A DNA stretch of 60,000 nucleotides from Phoronis australis. Lineage: Eukaryota > Phoronida > Phoronidae. The notes beneath the pieces are model-generated. The model was not told the origin of the DNA. It worked only from the letters and a program-made list of their open reading frames with translations, and did not search any database. Shown one piece after another: positions 48,274 to 56,222 of this stretch (position 1 is its first letter; each line of letters begins with the position of its first letter). The position numbers were made by a program, and so were the translations under genes. Location: the NCBI GenBank assembly GCA_002633005.1, contig NMRA01000177.1:64001-124000 (forward strand), in the 5' to 3' direction.

Positions 48274-50922
48274 TCTCATATATTTTGAGGACATGCAATG
48301 CTCACTTTTTGTATGAGAACAGTGATTTAATAATTGTATTTTTGTTGCACACGTAGTATAGACGCTGACACTGACACGGAAGTTATTTTGTCATTGGGCT
48401 TTTGATTTCAGTTTCTGTGAAAGAGGAAAAAATCTATTAGCAGTCTGGAGATGGCCTCAACATGCCACAGACAGATTCCAGAAGATGCTGCCCATGATTT
48501 GTTAATCTCCCAGCCCTGCACACTTATTTGACTACAGGTGTCCTAACGCATTTGCTCTAAGCCATTTTGTATGATCTGATACCAGTTTGCCCGAGCGGAT
48601 GAGGACCACTTGAATGTTCCCTTTGCTATAATTGAAAATATTAATTGATTTGCATATTTGCTTGCTGAACTATAATTAGAAAATTGATTTCAGTGTGGTA
48701 GAGGCAAGTTTTCGTTTTTTTCTCAGCGTCGAATATTTTCCACAATACCCATTCACTTGAGAATGTAGATTCAGTCAGTCATAAAAATGGTGTCGAGTAA
48801 CCTAGTAAAGACGGCTGACCCTCGTAATAAAGGCACAGATTGGTCTTCTGACGAAATAATAGTCTTACTTTTAATTCCATGTCGGGTAACACCTGTATCA
48901 GATTAGTAATGGTAACACATTTATAATCTCATTGTCCACATGTACTGCGGTGGTGTTACTCGTATTGAATGCACAGCACTGATGCGACTCCTATCAGGCT
49001 ACCCGATTCACGTGTCTTTCCATATAAGGAAGTGAATAAAATCGGGAAACCGACGAGGTCTTCGGCCTGCCCGCCTGAAGTTGGATTGGAAGAAGAGTAT
49101 ATGGAAATATTGAATGGTACTGGGCGAGCAAACTATTCGTGCTGTGGTTTATTGGTTTTCTTCTTGGTGTCATGAAGGATTGTTGAAATTTCTTTTACTC
49201 CACTCATTTGAGGGGAATCTCAGAATTTTATGGTCCCTGTGAGTAAAGAGATATTGCTCTCATCAATAGAAAAAGTGCAAAACAAGGATATTTGATATTC
49301 TGTAGCGTTCCTGAGGGAAACCTCTATCCTCTGCACTTGGAATTTGCGCATTACACAGATTGGGAAGGTGACATGAGAAAGTGGTTATAAGGAATGGCAA
49401 TGCACAAGACAAAAAATAAACCGGTTCTCTTTCCTGGTTACTATATTGTCACGAGGTTTTGATTGACAAATATATCCTATAGGAGCGAAACAAAAAACGT
49501 GACCTTTTAACAAAATGTCCCGGCCAGGAAGCGAGCTACGCGTGCGCTCTACTTGGTGCGACACCTAGCGACTTCCACAAAAACTAATCAACTAATAAAC
49601 GAATGTAACAGTGGTTTTGATTATGTTTCCTTTTTCCAACTGTCTCGTGTGAATTTTAGTTGTTTGTTGCAACTGGATGAATAGTATCATATTCAAAATA
49701 CAGATGAACTCATGACTTAACATTTATTGTTATCTTGAGATTTGTCACGTGCATAATTCCCTGGTGCAGATACCGCTTAATTAAGAAAAATAATTTTTAT
49801 AATATGCTTCTGGTATAAGGAGACTTATTACTAATATCCACACGTAAAGTGTTGTCTGCTAGAATGTCACTCGCTGGATAATGAGCAGTTTTAAATTGGT
49901 TTTTAGGGTTCTTGCGAAACCCATGATAAAAAGAAAACTTAGTCTTAAAATGTATCCGTTTGTTTAATATGAAGATGATTGTTTGTGTGATTCTAGACTA
50001 CGGGCGTAGTCTTCGGCAAACGCCGGGACTCGGGATTGAGTCTTCAAAAGTATTCATAATTGTTGTGCGAACGGTACGAGTTGTTCTCAGTGGGACGGAA
50101 ATTGATTACGTCACGTACCTCGCAACTTCTCCAAACTAGAGACAAACAATATGGCGGCGTCCTATTCACATGAAGTAACACATATTTAAAAAGTGAAGTT
50201 CCTGCCACTGAATCTGCGAGCCACACAGAATAGGACATTAACCACGTGTTTTTTTAAAAGAGAATTCAACGGGTAGTTCTTGGTTACAACTTTGATCAAA
50301 TGTAATTGGCTACTGACAAGTGGCAAGAGATAAAACCAAGATGGCGGAATCCTTTAGACTATTCAAGTACGGTGACATCACATTTACCGTTCCAATTGAA
50401 AAAAAATGAAGTTAAAAAGCGGCGGTAGTATTGTTTCACTTGAGTCTTGTTTTACCCTTTAATTTGTTGTGATTGCTGAACTACGGCCAAAGAGCCCATT
50501 AAAATTGCCAACGAAAAGGTACAAAAAAGGCCTAGAGGTCCTCTAAACTGGTTCATTGAAGTGATGCCGTGTGGGTCAGTTCACCCATACCCATGTTTCG
50601 CTAAAATGATTCCTGTCTATATATATATTTTTGGCTAAGTTAATGCGTCATTATTTGTGTTTCAGGGGATTCCTTGACATACCAAAATGGTCAATCATTC
50701 AGCACAAAGGACAGAGATAACGACCCTGATTCCAGGAATTGTGCCGTGCTTTATAAAGGTGCGTGGTGGTACTCCGACTGCCACGACTCGAATTTGAATG
50801 GTCAATACGGTAACACCAACTACGCCGAGGGTGTGAACTGGAATCGTTTCAAAGGCCTATTCTACTCATTGAAGAGAACCAGCATGAAAATAAGACCAGT
50901 GGGGTTCACGCCGGCAATATAA
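27308..50922 (+). CDS. Secreted PAN/apple-like + fibrinogen-related domain (FReD) protein, complete gene
   Basis: Predicted 319-residue extracellular protein. Exons 27308-27626, 29892-30013, 31153-31249, 40453-40617 and 50666-50922 join in phase to a stop at 50920-50922. Residues 2-20 are a hydrophobic signal peptide. Residues about 23-103 are a PAN/apple-like module (Cys 41, 57, 61, 67, 79). Residues 107-319 are a full FReD with Cys 108/137 and 260/273, the calcium-site motif [12 protein letters not shown] and the ligand-pocket stretch [15 protein letters not shown]. FReD lectins (ficolins, tachylectins) bind acetylated sugars and act in pathogen recognition; angiopoietin-type FReDs are ligands. 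Which applies here cannot be told. There is no collagen or coiled-coil region. The first-exon module is shared with the TLDc gene at 55868. Confidence 0.93.
27627..29891 (+). other. FReD gene intron 1 (2.3 kb)
   Basis: Holds the inverted-repeat element at 28900-29290. The rest shows nothing recognisable. Confidence 0.8.
28900..29290. mobile_element. MITE with ~50-bp inverted termini (391 bp)
   Basis: The left end ACCTGGGCCCGGTCTCCAAT and the right end (reverse complement ACCAGGGCCCGGTCTCTAAT) pair over about 50 bp. A diverged half-copy lies at about 37640-37800. No coding capacity. Confidence 0.75.
29892..30013 (+). CDS. FReD gene exon 2: N-terminal FReD subdomain
   Basis: The acceptor CCCCTTTTAG ends at 29891 and the donor is GTAAGT. 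It encodes [20 protein letters not shown] then [13 protein letters not shown], the diagnostic start of fibrinogen-related domains. It enters in phase 1 and leaves in phase 0. Confidence 0.97.
30014..31152 (+). other. FReD gene intron 2 (1.1 kb) with a direct duplication
   Basis: Two near-identical 217/218-bp blocks (30063-30279 and 30503-30720), the second starting right after a single N. Possibly an assembly artefact. Otherwise nothing recognised. Confidence 0.8.
30063..30720. repeat. Near-identical 217-bp direct repeat flanking a gap base
   Basis: Copies at 30063-30279 and 30503-30720 differ at about two positions. The N at 30502 immediately precedes copy 2. The near-identity contrasts with the diverged repeats elsewhere, suggesting unmerged overlapping contigs or two haplotypes. 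Confidence 0.85.
31153..31249 (+). CDS. FReD gene exon 3
   Basis: The acceptor GACTTTCAG ends at 31152 and the donor is GTAAGT. It encodes [20 protein letters not shown] then [13 protein letters not shown], the canonical FReD block with W/Y/F positions conserved. It leaves in phase 1. Confidence 0.97.
31571..33207 (-). mobile_element. Kolobok-like DNA transposon remnant, copy B (1.64 kb, inverted relative to copy A)
   Basis: Ends AGGAGAATGGCACCC and GGGTGGCATTCTCCT are inverted, with TTAA directly outside both. The sequence aligns with copy A read backwards over most of its length, with extra sequence around the THAP remnant. No complete transposase. Confidence 0.75.
32838..33035 (-). pseudogene. 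THAP zinc-finger fragment of transposase (copy B)
   Basis: On the minus strand: [20 protein letters not shown] then SFF, a frame change, then [18 protein letters not shown] and RVCDEF. This follows the THAP pattern (Cys pair, SFxxxP, KKWxxAV, distal Cys) more fully than copy A but is broken by a frameshift. Described as is; not functional. Confidence 0.6.
33348..33495. mobile_element. Short hAT-like MITE (CAGTGGCGGATTTAG ends)
   Basis: CAGTGGCGGATTTAG at the left and CTGGATTCGCCCTTG at the right are imperfect inverted repeats. Flanking 8-mers GGATGGTG and GGGTGGCA are only partly alike. CCCCCCT-type subterminal sequence links it to the element at 44299. Confidence 0.5.
33805..33956. mobile_element. 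Palindromic 'GTTCAGTAACGC' MITE, copy 2
   Basis: GCCTCCCGTTCAGTAACGCA at the left pairs with GCGTCTACTGAACGCACGC at the right. Opposite orientation to copy 1. Confidence 0.75.
35986..36229. mobile_element. Two 'GTTCAGTAACGC' MITE units head to head (244-bp palindrome)
   Basis: Begins GCCTCCCGTTCAGTAACGCT and ends AGCGTTACTGAACGGGAGGC. Internal arms AACACGTG and CACGTGTTCTCATTTAAAAT mirror one another around about 36075-36140, so the whole interval is a large inverted repeat. Confidence 0.75.
38158..38357 (-). pseudogene. C-terminal end of an LTR-retrotransposon-like polyprotein, cut by a gap
   Basis: Minus-strand reading ends [19 protein letters not shown] then stop at 38158. Ser/Pro-rich sequence followed by RRSxRxxxPPxxLxDFV is typical of the tail after the integrase in Gypsy/BEL-type elements. 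The rest would lie across the N run (38358-38542). A fragment by inference from motif style only. Confidence 0.5.
38358..38542. other. Assembly gap (185 N)
   Basis: Run of unknown bases. Any open frames across it are artefacts. Confidence 0.99.
38769..40030 (-). pseudogene. Decayed non-LTR retrotransposon reverse transcriptase
   Basis: Read on the minus strand in order: a segment ending [10 protein letters not shown], then [39 protein letters not shown], the catalytic-type FVDD (39379-39390), and a thumb/C-terminal region with [17 protein letters not shown] and [10 protein letters not shown], ending in a stop at 38769. Frame changes (between about 39389 and 39560) and an in-frame TGA show it is dead. 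The family is a LINE-type RT widespread in aquatic animals; I cannot assign the clade. Confidence 0.85.
40453..40617 (+). CDS. FReD gene exon 4
   Basis: The acceptor TTTACATAG ends at 40452 and the donor is GTAGAC. It encodes [20 protein letters not shown] then [20 protein letters not shown] and GGYSGGAG. It is the standard FReD middle block, phase 1 to phase 1. Confidence 0.97.
42900..44040. repeat. Dispersed repeat block, partner of 33210-34400
   Basis: Two ordered matches (43015-43095 and 43830-44020) to the block in the previous intron, same orientation. Confidence 0.5.
44299..45169. mobile_element. GGCGGATTTAG-ended element, 871 bp
   Basis: The left end CATAGGCGGATTTAGGGGGG pairs with the right end (reverse complement CAATGGCGGATCTAGG...). 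C/G-runs follow each end. CA(N)GGCGGATYTAGG-type ends resemble hAT-derived MITEs; the 8-bp flanks (AGATCATG, AGATGGGT) match only partly. The interior shares about 250 bp with 25375-25650. A single N at 44469 interrupts it. Confidence 0.6.
44884..44956 (+). repeat. tRNA-like promoter segment (possible SINE head or tRNA relic)
   Basis: TGGTGCAGTGG resembles a pol III A box, and GAGTTCGAGTCT about 45 bp downstream resembles a B box. Acceptor-stem pairing is poor and no convincing cloverleaf forms, so this is not called a functional tRNA. Confidence 0.35.
45180..45335. repeat. Cluster of six CCAARTGGG near-palindromes
   Basis: TACCAAATGGGTA, TACCAAGTGGGTC, TACCAAATGGGTA, GCCAAATGGGC, TACCAAGTGGGTA and GCCAACTGGGC occur within about 155 bp with irregular spacing. 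Confidence 0.6.
46334..46449. repeat. 53-bp-arm inverted repeat (hairpin) with 10-nt spacer
   Basis: Arm 46334-46386 (GTCTCAGGTTTATG...AAATCCCT) is nearly the reverse complement of 46397-46449 (AGGGATTTTG...CCTGAGAC). Only a few mismatches. No transposon termini recognised outside it. Confidence 0.85.
48177..48274. repeat. (AAT)n microsatellite
   Basis: About 100 bp of ATT/AAT trinucleotide repeat, imperfect on the left and pure on the right. The open frame through it (poly-Ile) is spurious. Confidence 0.97.
50666..50922 (+). CDS. FReD gene exon 5: calcium and ligand-binding C-terminal subdomain
   Basis: The acceptor TTGTGTTTCAG ends at 50665. It encodes the calcium loop [12 protein letters not shown], then [38 protein letters not shown] and stop TAA. 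Both disulfide cysteines (260, 273) and the Asp residues of the loop are intact, so the domain should bind calcium. Confidence 0.98.
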
Positions 50923-51091
50923 GCAGAAATACAGACCTTTGGCGATTTGAGAAATAAGTTGGAGTTTTGTTTACTTTTCTAGACATCATAGTGCTAACCT
51001 GGAAAATGGAAAGCTACATTTGGTGCATTGACGTTGCATGTTTCGTGAATTAATGGATTTGTCATGTGGATGACAATGTCTAATTATTATT

Positions 51092-51102
51092 ATTAAATTA
51101 AA
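51092..51102 (+). terminator. Candidate polyadenylation signal (ATTAAA x2) for the FReD gene
   Basis: ATTAAATTAAA about 170 bp after the stop codon; no AATAAA is nearer. Placement is inferred. Confidence 0.45.
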
Positions 51103-54100
51103 GTTTTACAAAATCCAAATAGTGCTGTGGAGTGTTGGGATTTAAGATACTTTTCCTAAACATCTAGCGATTTTGAATACAGGATGAGAAAAATGTAAGC
51201 ATTTCGTAACTTTCACCTCTGTTTATGTTGCCTTATTTAAAAAAAATTGTATAAATTCAGTTTTATTTGAAAATGTCTGAAGTTGTTCTGAGGTAGGGTT
51301 ATTTGGGCTTTCAGTCGCGTTAAAATAAATTTATGAAGCTTTAAACTGAATTGAAGCGGAAAGCGTATCTTTAAGAAAGACCTTCAAACTTATCACTTGG
51401 TTCAGTAAGTTTAATTTGGTTTCCATGGTTACAAACATTAAGACTGTACGGAGGAACAAGATATTTGCAACTTGATACTATCTCACTTTTTTTAAAATTG
51501 TGCATGTCAACGTGAGGTATCTGCAACATTTTGGCAGATAGGCACTCAGACACTGGCTTCGCTGTCGCTTGCTGGCTTGGGAATTTCGGATTGAGTATGT
51601 GTGTTGTGATATTTGTCTAATTTGAATTAGACAAAGTATTGATATTTCTGCAAACCCAATGTTGAAATCTGTTCAGCAAAAATGTCAACGATTTAGTCGA
51701 GCCCCGTAAAAATGTATTGTAACGAAATCTCTAGTATCCACTTGCTAACTGTTCATACGCTAGATTATACGCTTCCGGATAAGTTGTTAAAGTTTAACAA
51801 GATTAATTAATACCTACGAGAAAATTTTTCCAATAGCTGTTGTCATGTTTTGTCATACCGCAGTTTTCCGTAGATAAGCCCACCCGATGAAACGCCCACT
51901 AAACGTCAACTTTATTCAGTTTTGTGGAGCATTTATTATTTATAAAAACGAACAAAGAGCTGGCGAACTATTCATTTTACATAAAATTTAAAAATTCATT
52001 TTTGAGTTTACATTTCTTCCTTTTCCTAATAAACGCCGGGGCGTTATTTTCCGAATACAAGCCCGTGGGCTTATCTACGCAACATCCCGGTAAGAGAATA
52101 TTTCGTGCGTGTACGTAATATTCGCCAGTGTTGGTTTACGTCCTAATGAGCACGACGTTTAGACTTTGTATAACGCTATTACGTATAGTTTTAGTTTTAA
52201 AAGTTATCATCATAGGATCCTCGGACTGGAGTGGCAACTTCTATCACGCGCGATCGAAGTTCCGTCACGTAGGCGTTGGGATTTTATTTCTTTGTTGCAG
52301 TGTTATTTCTACCTATCAAAATTGGGTTTCGGTGGAATTTGTTTTTGTACAAACGAAGGAAGTTTACCGCTGCTTAGCTGATCGACATAACGTAAAGCCA
52401 TCTAGACGTATTATAATAGTTTCCAAAGTTTACAATATCCTTTAAATATATTCATGTGATCAAGCCCAACCACCAAAGCTGTAATAAGGTAGAAATGTAC
52501 AAATACTAAAAAAATATATTTCAACGCTTGGCCAATGGGGAAATGTTGCCTTCTTTACTGTAACTAAAACTTTTCTCAACTCGTCTGTTTTTCAATCAGA
52601 ATGCATGAGAGTAACATCATTGGAGAGGTGTTCGTGAGCTGCTGATAATTCAATTAATAAACAGTTATTATTTTGCATATCTGACAGGTTTAAAAAAATA
52701 TTCGAAAAACCAAGAATTTAAAAAAATACGAAAAATAACAAAGAGTGTAACACTGAAGCCTCTCGTGCACTAAATGGATGTTTATTAACTAATTAGTCAA
52801 TTAATTAACTTGTAATGTCATTTGATTTATGATATAACTCTGACAGAAATATGCTAGAAAGGTAGACAATATTTAAATGACTAATTTTGATTAGTCAAAA
52901 TCAAAATGTACCATAGTTAATTTTTCACCGATTACAAAGTGAACACGTCCTTCAGTTTCGCAAGTCACCATGTTGTACGTCCTTCAGTTTCCCAAAAGTC
53001 ACCATGTTGTGTTGTACGTCCTTCAGTTTCGCAAAAGTCACCATGTTGTACGTCCTTCAGTTTCGCAAAAGTCACCATGTTGTACGTCCTTTATCACTCA
53101 GTAAGTAACATCTGCGTGACTGAATTATGATGAAAATATTAAATCGTACAGAATAGTTGGAAAACATGTCTCACTAACATTTTCTGTAGAATATTGGTGA
53201 AAATAACTTATAAGCAGTTTTAAACTCGTAACTTATGCCGCTGTCGTCCAAGAGGGCCGAAGCGATCCAAACCTCAAGTGATCCAAATTTTGCCACAAAC
53301 GTAATAATTTTGTACTGCTTATAACCCAATTTTGATATTTTTTATTTTCTGTTGTGTGGGACGCATTATCTTTCCGATGATATTGAAGAAATTTTTGAAA
53401 ACGATGAATTTATTGGTTCGATTGCCCTATTTAGCTAACAACTCTTCTGTCTTTTACCCTAGATGGTCAATATTTTTGGAATACGATAGAACGACATAAC
53501 ATCTATCACCCCTGTTCGAGCAGACAACTATTTGGAGCTTTGGTACCGTTTAATACAATGACTGTCACATTCTTCAGTAATAATCTCGGATGCAATGACA
53601 TTGATAAATTGTGATTAACTAATTACTCCAACTACCTAACCGAAATCTGCAGATAAGGTTTTTCTGATAGATAAAAAGGGTAAAATCTATTGTCTACTTT
53701 TGAAATGTATTATGGATAGCTCATTACACAGATTGCAGTTCAGGACTTTACATAGAAGTAAACTCATTCCTTCACAAAGCATTTTTAATACCCTTGTTGA
53801 AAACACAAAACCAATTTAATATATGCAAATGACATTCTCGGGTGCGCGCGCACACACACGCACACTACCCACGCGTGCGCATTTCATTTCGAAACCTGAA
53901 AACAAAGTTAGAACTCGTAAGTAGTCAAGAAAACAAAAGAGTCAGAAAGCACCTTCTGCTGTTAAATCTTTCGTATTCACAATTTTTCAAATAGGGATAT
54001 TTTTCCATTTGCAACTTTTCTGAGTATCAGGCAGTAGATGTGGTATTTTCCAATATAAATGAGTAAATTAAATGCACCTGAGTTGTGTCATTTGCCAAAA

Positions 54101-55784
54101 AAGTATGTGGTAAATTCTAGTGATACTGATATATGTAGTATGTGTTACCGTAAACAAGAGACATTCGAACACACTATCGTTAAAACGATTGTTAAGTTAC
54201 TAAAGATAGTGGACTATGGAAAATAACAAAGAGACAATGTCATTTGAAACAGGGCAGACGTGAGTTCTCACAGCACAATCACTGGCTATCGAGGAGATTG
54301 TAATGACCGCAGGAAGGTGTTGGCAACGGGGAATTGTGAAAGGCGTATTGGATCACTTGTACTAGCTGCAACTCGTGCAAAGAGACTCGATTTTATCTCG
54401 AAAACTCATTTCAATCAATTTTAGACACATTTCTCATTGTCTGCATGATGTTGATTTGTCTCGTAAAACGCACACTTACACCTCCATGCAGACATAAATT
54501 GCACCACGAACGTAAATATCTAAACAAAGTACTTTATCTCAAATTCCAGAATGCATTGCAATTTCATCTGAAATTGCTACTACTTCCTTGTATAACAAGG
54601 AATACAGGTAAAATAAAAAAATTCAGACCAATTGCGCTGACATTTATTTATGCAACACTTGAGTACAGTGAGTCGATAGAATGTAGTTCATAAACTCAAG
54701 AAGACCTTAGTTTCTACCTCATATGTATTCATCGTTTCAACGATTTTATACTTAAAGGCACTTTCAAGGGCCATGGCAGACGCTTTCACATTGAAAATGA
54801 CAATGAAAGTGGTCTGATACATCTATACGTTGAATCAGGCATGAGGGATCCAATATCTAAAACGTTCGTTTGTACAGTGTAGAAATCTTTTCACTCTTTG
54901 AAGTTATTACCCTAATAGCTGAACTGGTTCTTTATATAACCTCTATGGTTCATTTCCCATAATACTCTCTTATTTTTCGCATTTTGGTAACACTTTTGGT
55001 TTTTAAAATTAAAAAAATATTTTTAAACCAATTAGGTGTGCGAAATGATAATTTCTTATGAATGAAATATTTATCTTAGTTGTATCTGGTACAATCATCA
55101 AGAACTGACACAGGACTTTCTGATGATAAGGCTCTTNATGCAATTCGGTTGAGAAACGGGCAGAGTTGCGAAAAGATTTGACAGTAAATTTCATAGCAAA
55201 TACACACACCGGAACAAGCAAATGAACAACTCTCACGCATGCCTCAGCGACGCAAGTTCGAAGTTGGCATTCCAGGGCTAGAGTTCTGTAATATATCATG
55301 TTCCTTACTATTGTGTCAAAATTTGTTTTATTTCACTTACAAAACAAAAGCCTTCATTGCTCACCTCCTTTTGCAAAACATGTTTGTCAAAAGTTGCTGA
55401 AATAAATATTTTATATCATTGCGCTTGCAACTTGCTTTACGAGCCTTTTCCAAGCAGGATCTACAGGCTATGACTTAGATGTTTCTGAAGATTTAAACTA
55501 TGAGAAAAGAGTACTAAGTGAACCAACAATCTTAATAGACTAAACAAGGAGAGAGTAAGATTTTTGAGCGAGTCGATATTCTAATTTGACTCGTTTATTT
55601 GCGGATTGTTTTTCGTTGTGTTTCTTATGAGAAAACTAAATGGCAGCCAGGTTGTAACCAGCAACCGATGAGAGTTGATACGTCGGCCGCCAGTCATCGT
55701 AAGCAGGAAATTTAGCATCCCATTTTCAATCGATATCAGTTGTTTTTTGATGGCTCCGGCGTTCCTGTGAAGAGGATCGCAGCT
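51103..55784. other. Intergenic between the FReD and TLDc genes
   Basis: Contains the 34-bp minisatellite (52947-53085) and an alternating purine-pyrimidine GCGCGC/CACACA tract at 53842-53880. No gene recognised. One N at 55137. Confidence 0.6.
52947..53085. repeat. 34-bp minisatellite, about 4 copies
   Basis: Unit GTCCTTCAGTTTCGCAAAAG followed by TCACCATGTTGTAC. Copy 2 carries a small GTTGT insertion and copy 1 a small deletion. Confidence 0.92.
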
Positions 55785-55790
55785 TATAAA
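55785..55790 (+). promoter_or_regulatory. TATA box of the PAN-TLDc gene
   Basis: TATAAA lies 83 bp before the ATG at 55868. A start site around 55812-55820 (CAGTCATAGTG) would give a 5' UTR of about 50 nt. Inferred from position and motif. Confidence 0.6.
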
Positions 55791-55867
55791 ACGGTTCGCG
55801 GCAAATCAGCAGTCATAGTGCAGCTGCAATATTCAACATTTTGTCTTGTGAGACTGAATTAGCACCG

Positions 55868-56222
55868 ATGACTATGTATCTCGATCAAATGTCTCTGTTT
55901 AATGTAATGATTGTTTTTATGTTTGAAGGATTGCGTTTGGTCCACATTGAGGGTCTGGAAAACGTGGTGTATTTCGGTAACGGCGCCAAGAACACACGCA
56001 TGAACTGCTTAAACGTCACTGTTATCCCCCACCCGATCCATAGCTCGTTACTATGCGCTGCCGAATGTAATCCCGATGAACTGTGCGATGCCTTTGCCTT
56101 TAACGATTGGGAGAAACTCTGTCACAAATACTGTATTGACAGCTATTTGCCAGAGACATTGGTGACTGCAAATGGCTGGACGTACTACAAAAAGGAATCT
56201 AAGAACCCAGGTAGTTGCACGG
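55868..56222 (+). CDS. PAN-TLDc gene exon 1: signal peptide and PAN/apple-like module
   Basis: The open frame extends upstream to 55841, but that codon is TTG; the first ATG is 55868, with another at 55874. The module reads YFGNGAKNTRMNC, LCAAECNPDELCDAFAF, WEKLCHKYC and NGWTYYKKE. It ends in phase 1 before GTGAGT; an alternative GTAGTT donor is at 56211. Compared with the FReD gene it has two additional cysteines (89, 117). Confidence 0.85.

Larger units (their letters stand above)
40618..50665 (+). other. FReD gene intron 4 (10 kb), repeat-rich
   Basis: Contains a repeat block (42900-44040), an element at 44299-45169 with a tRNA-like segment, short near-palindromes at 45180-45335, a hairpin at 46334-46449 and an (AAT)n tract at 48180. 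Nothing recognised in 40700-42480 or 48275-50665. Confidence 0.8.

Noticed and set aside
48098-48316. Poly-isoleucine open frame
   Set aside because: Translation of the (AAT)n microsatellite.
48969-49175. Open frame with [14 protein letters not shown] and [10 protein letters not shown], protein-like in feel
   Set aside because: No family recognised and no matching splice sites; kept out as unsupported.
55841-55867. Upstream start for the PAN-TLDc protein
   Set aside because: The codon at 55841 is TTG; the first ATG is 55868.
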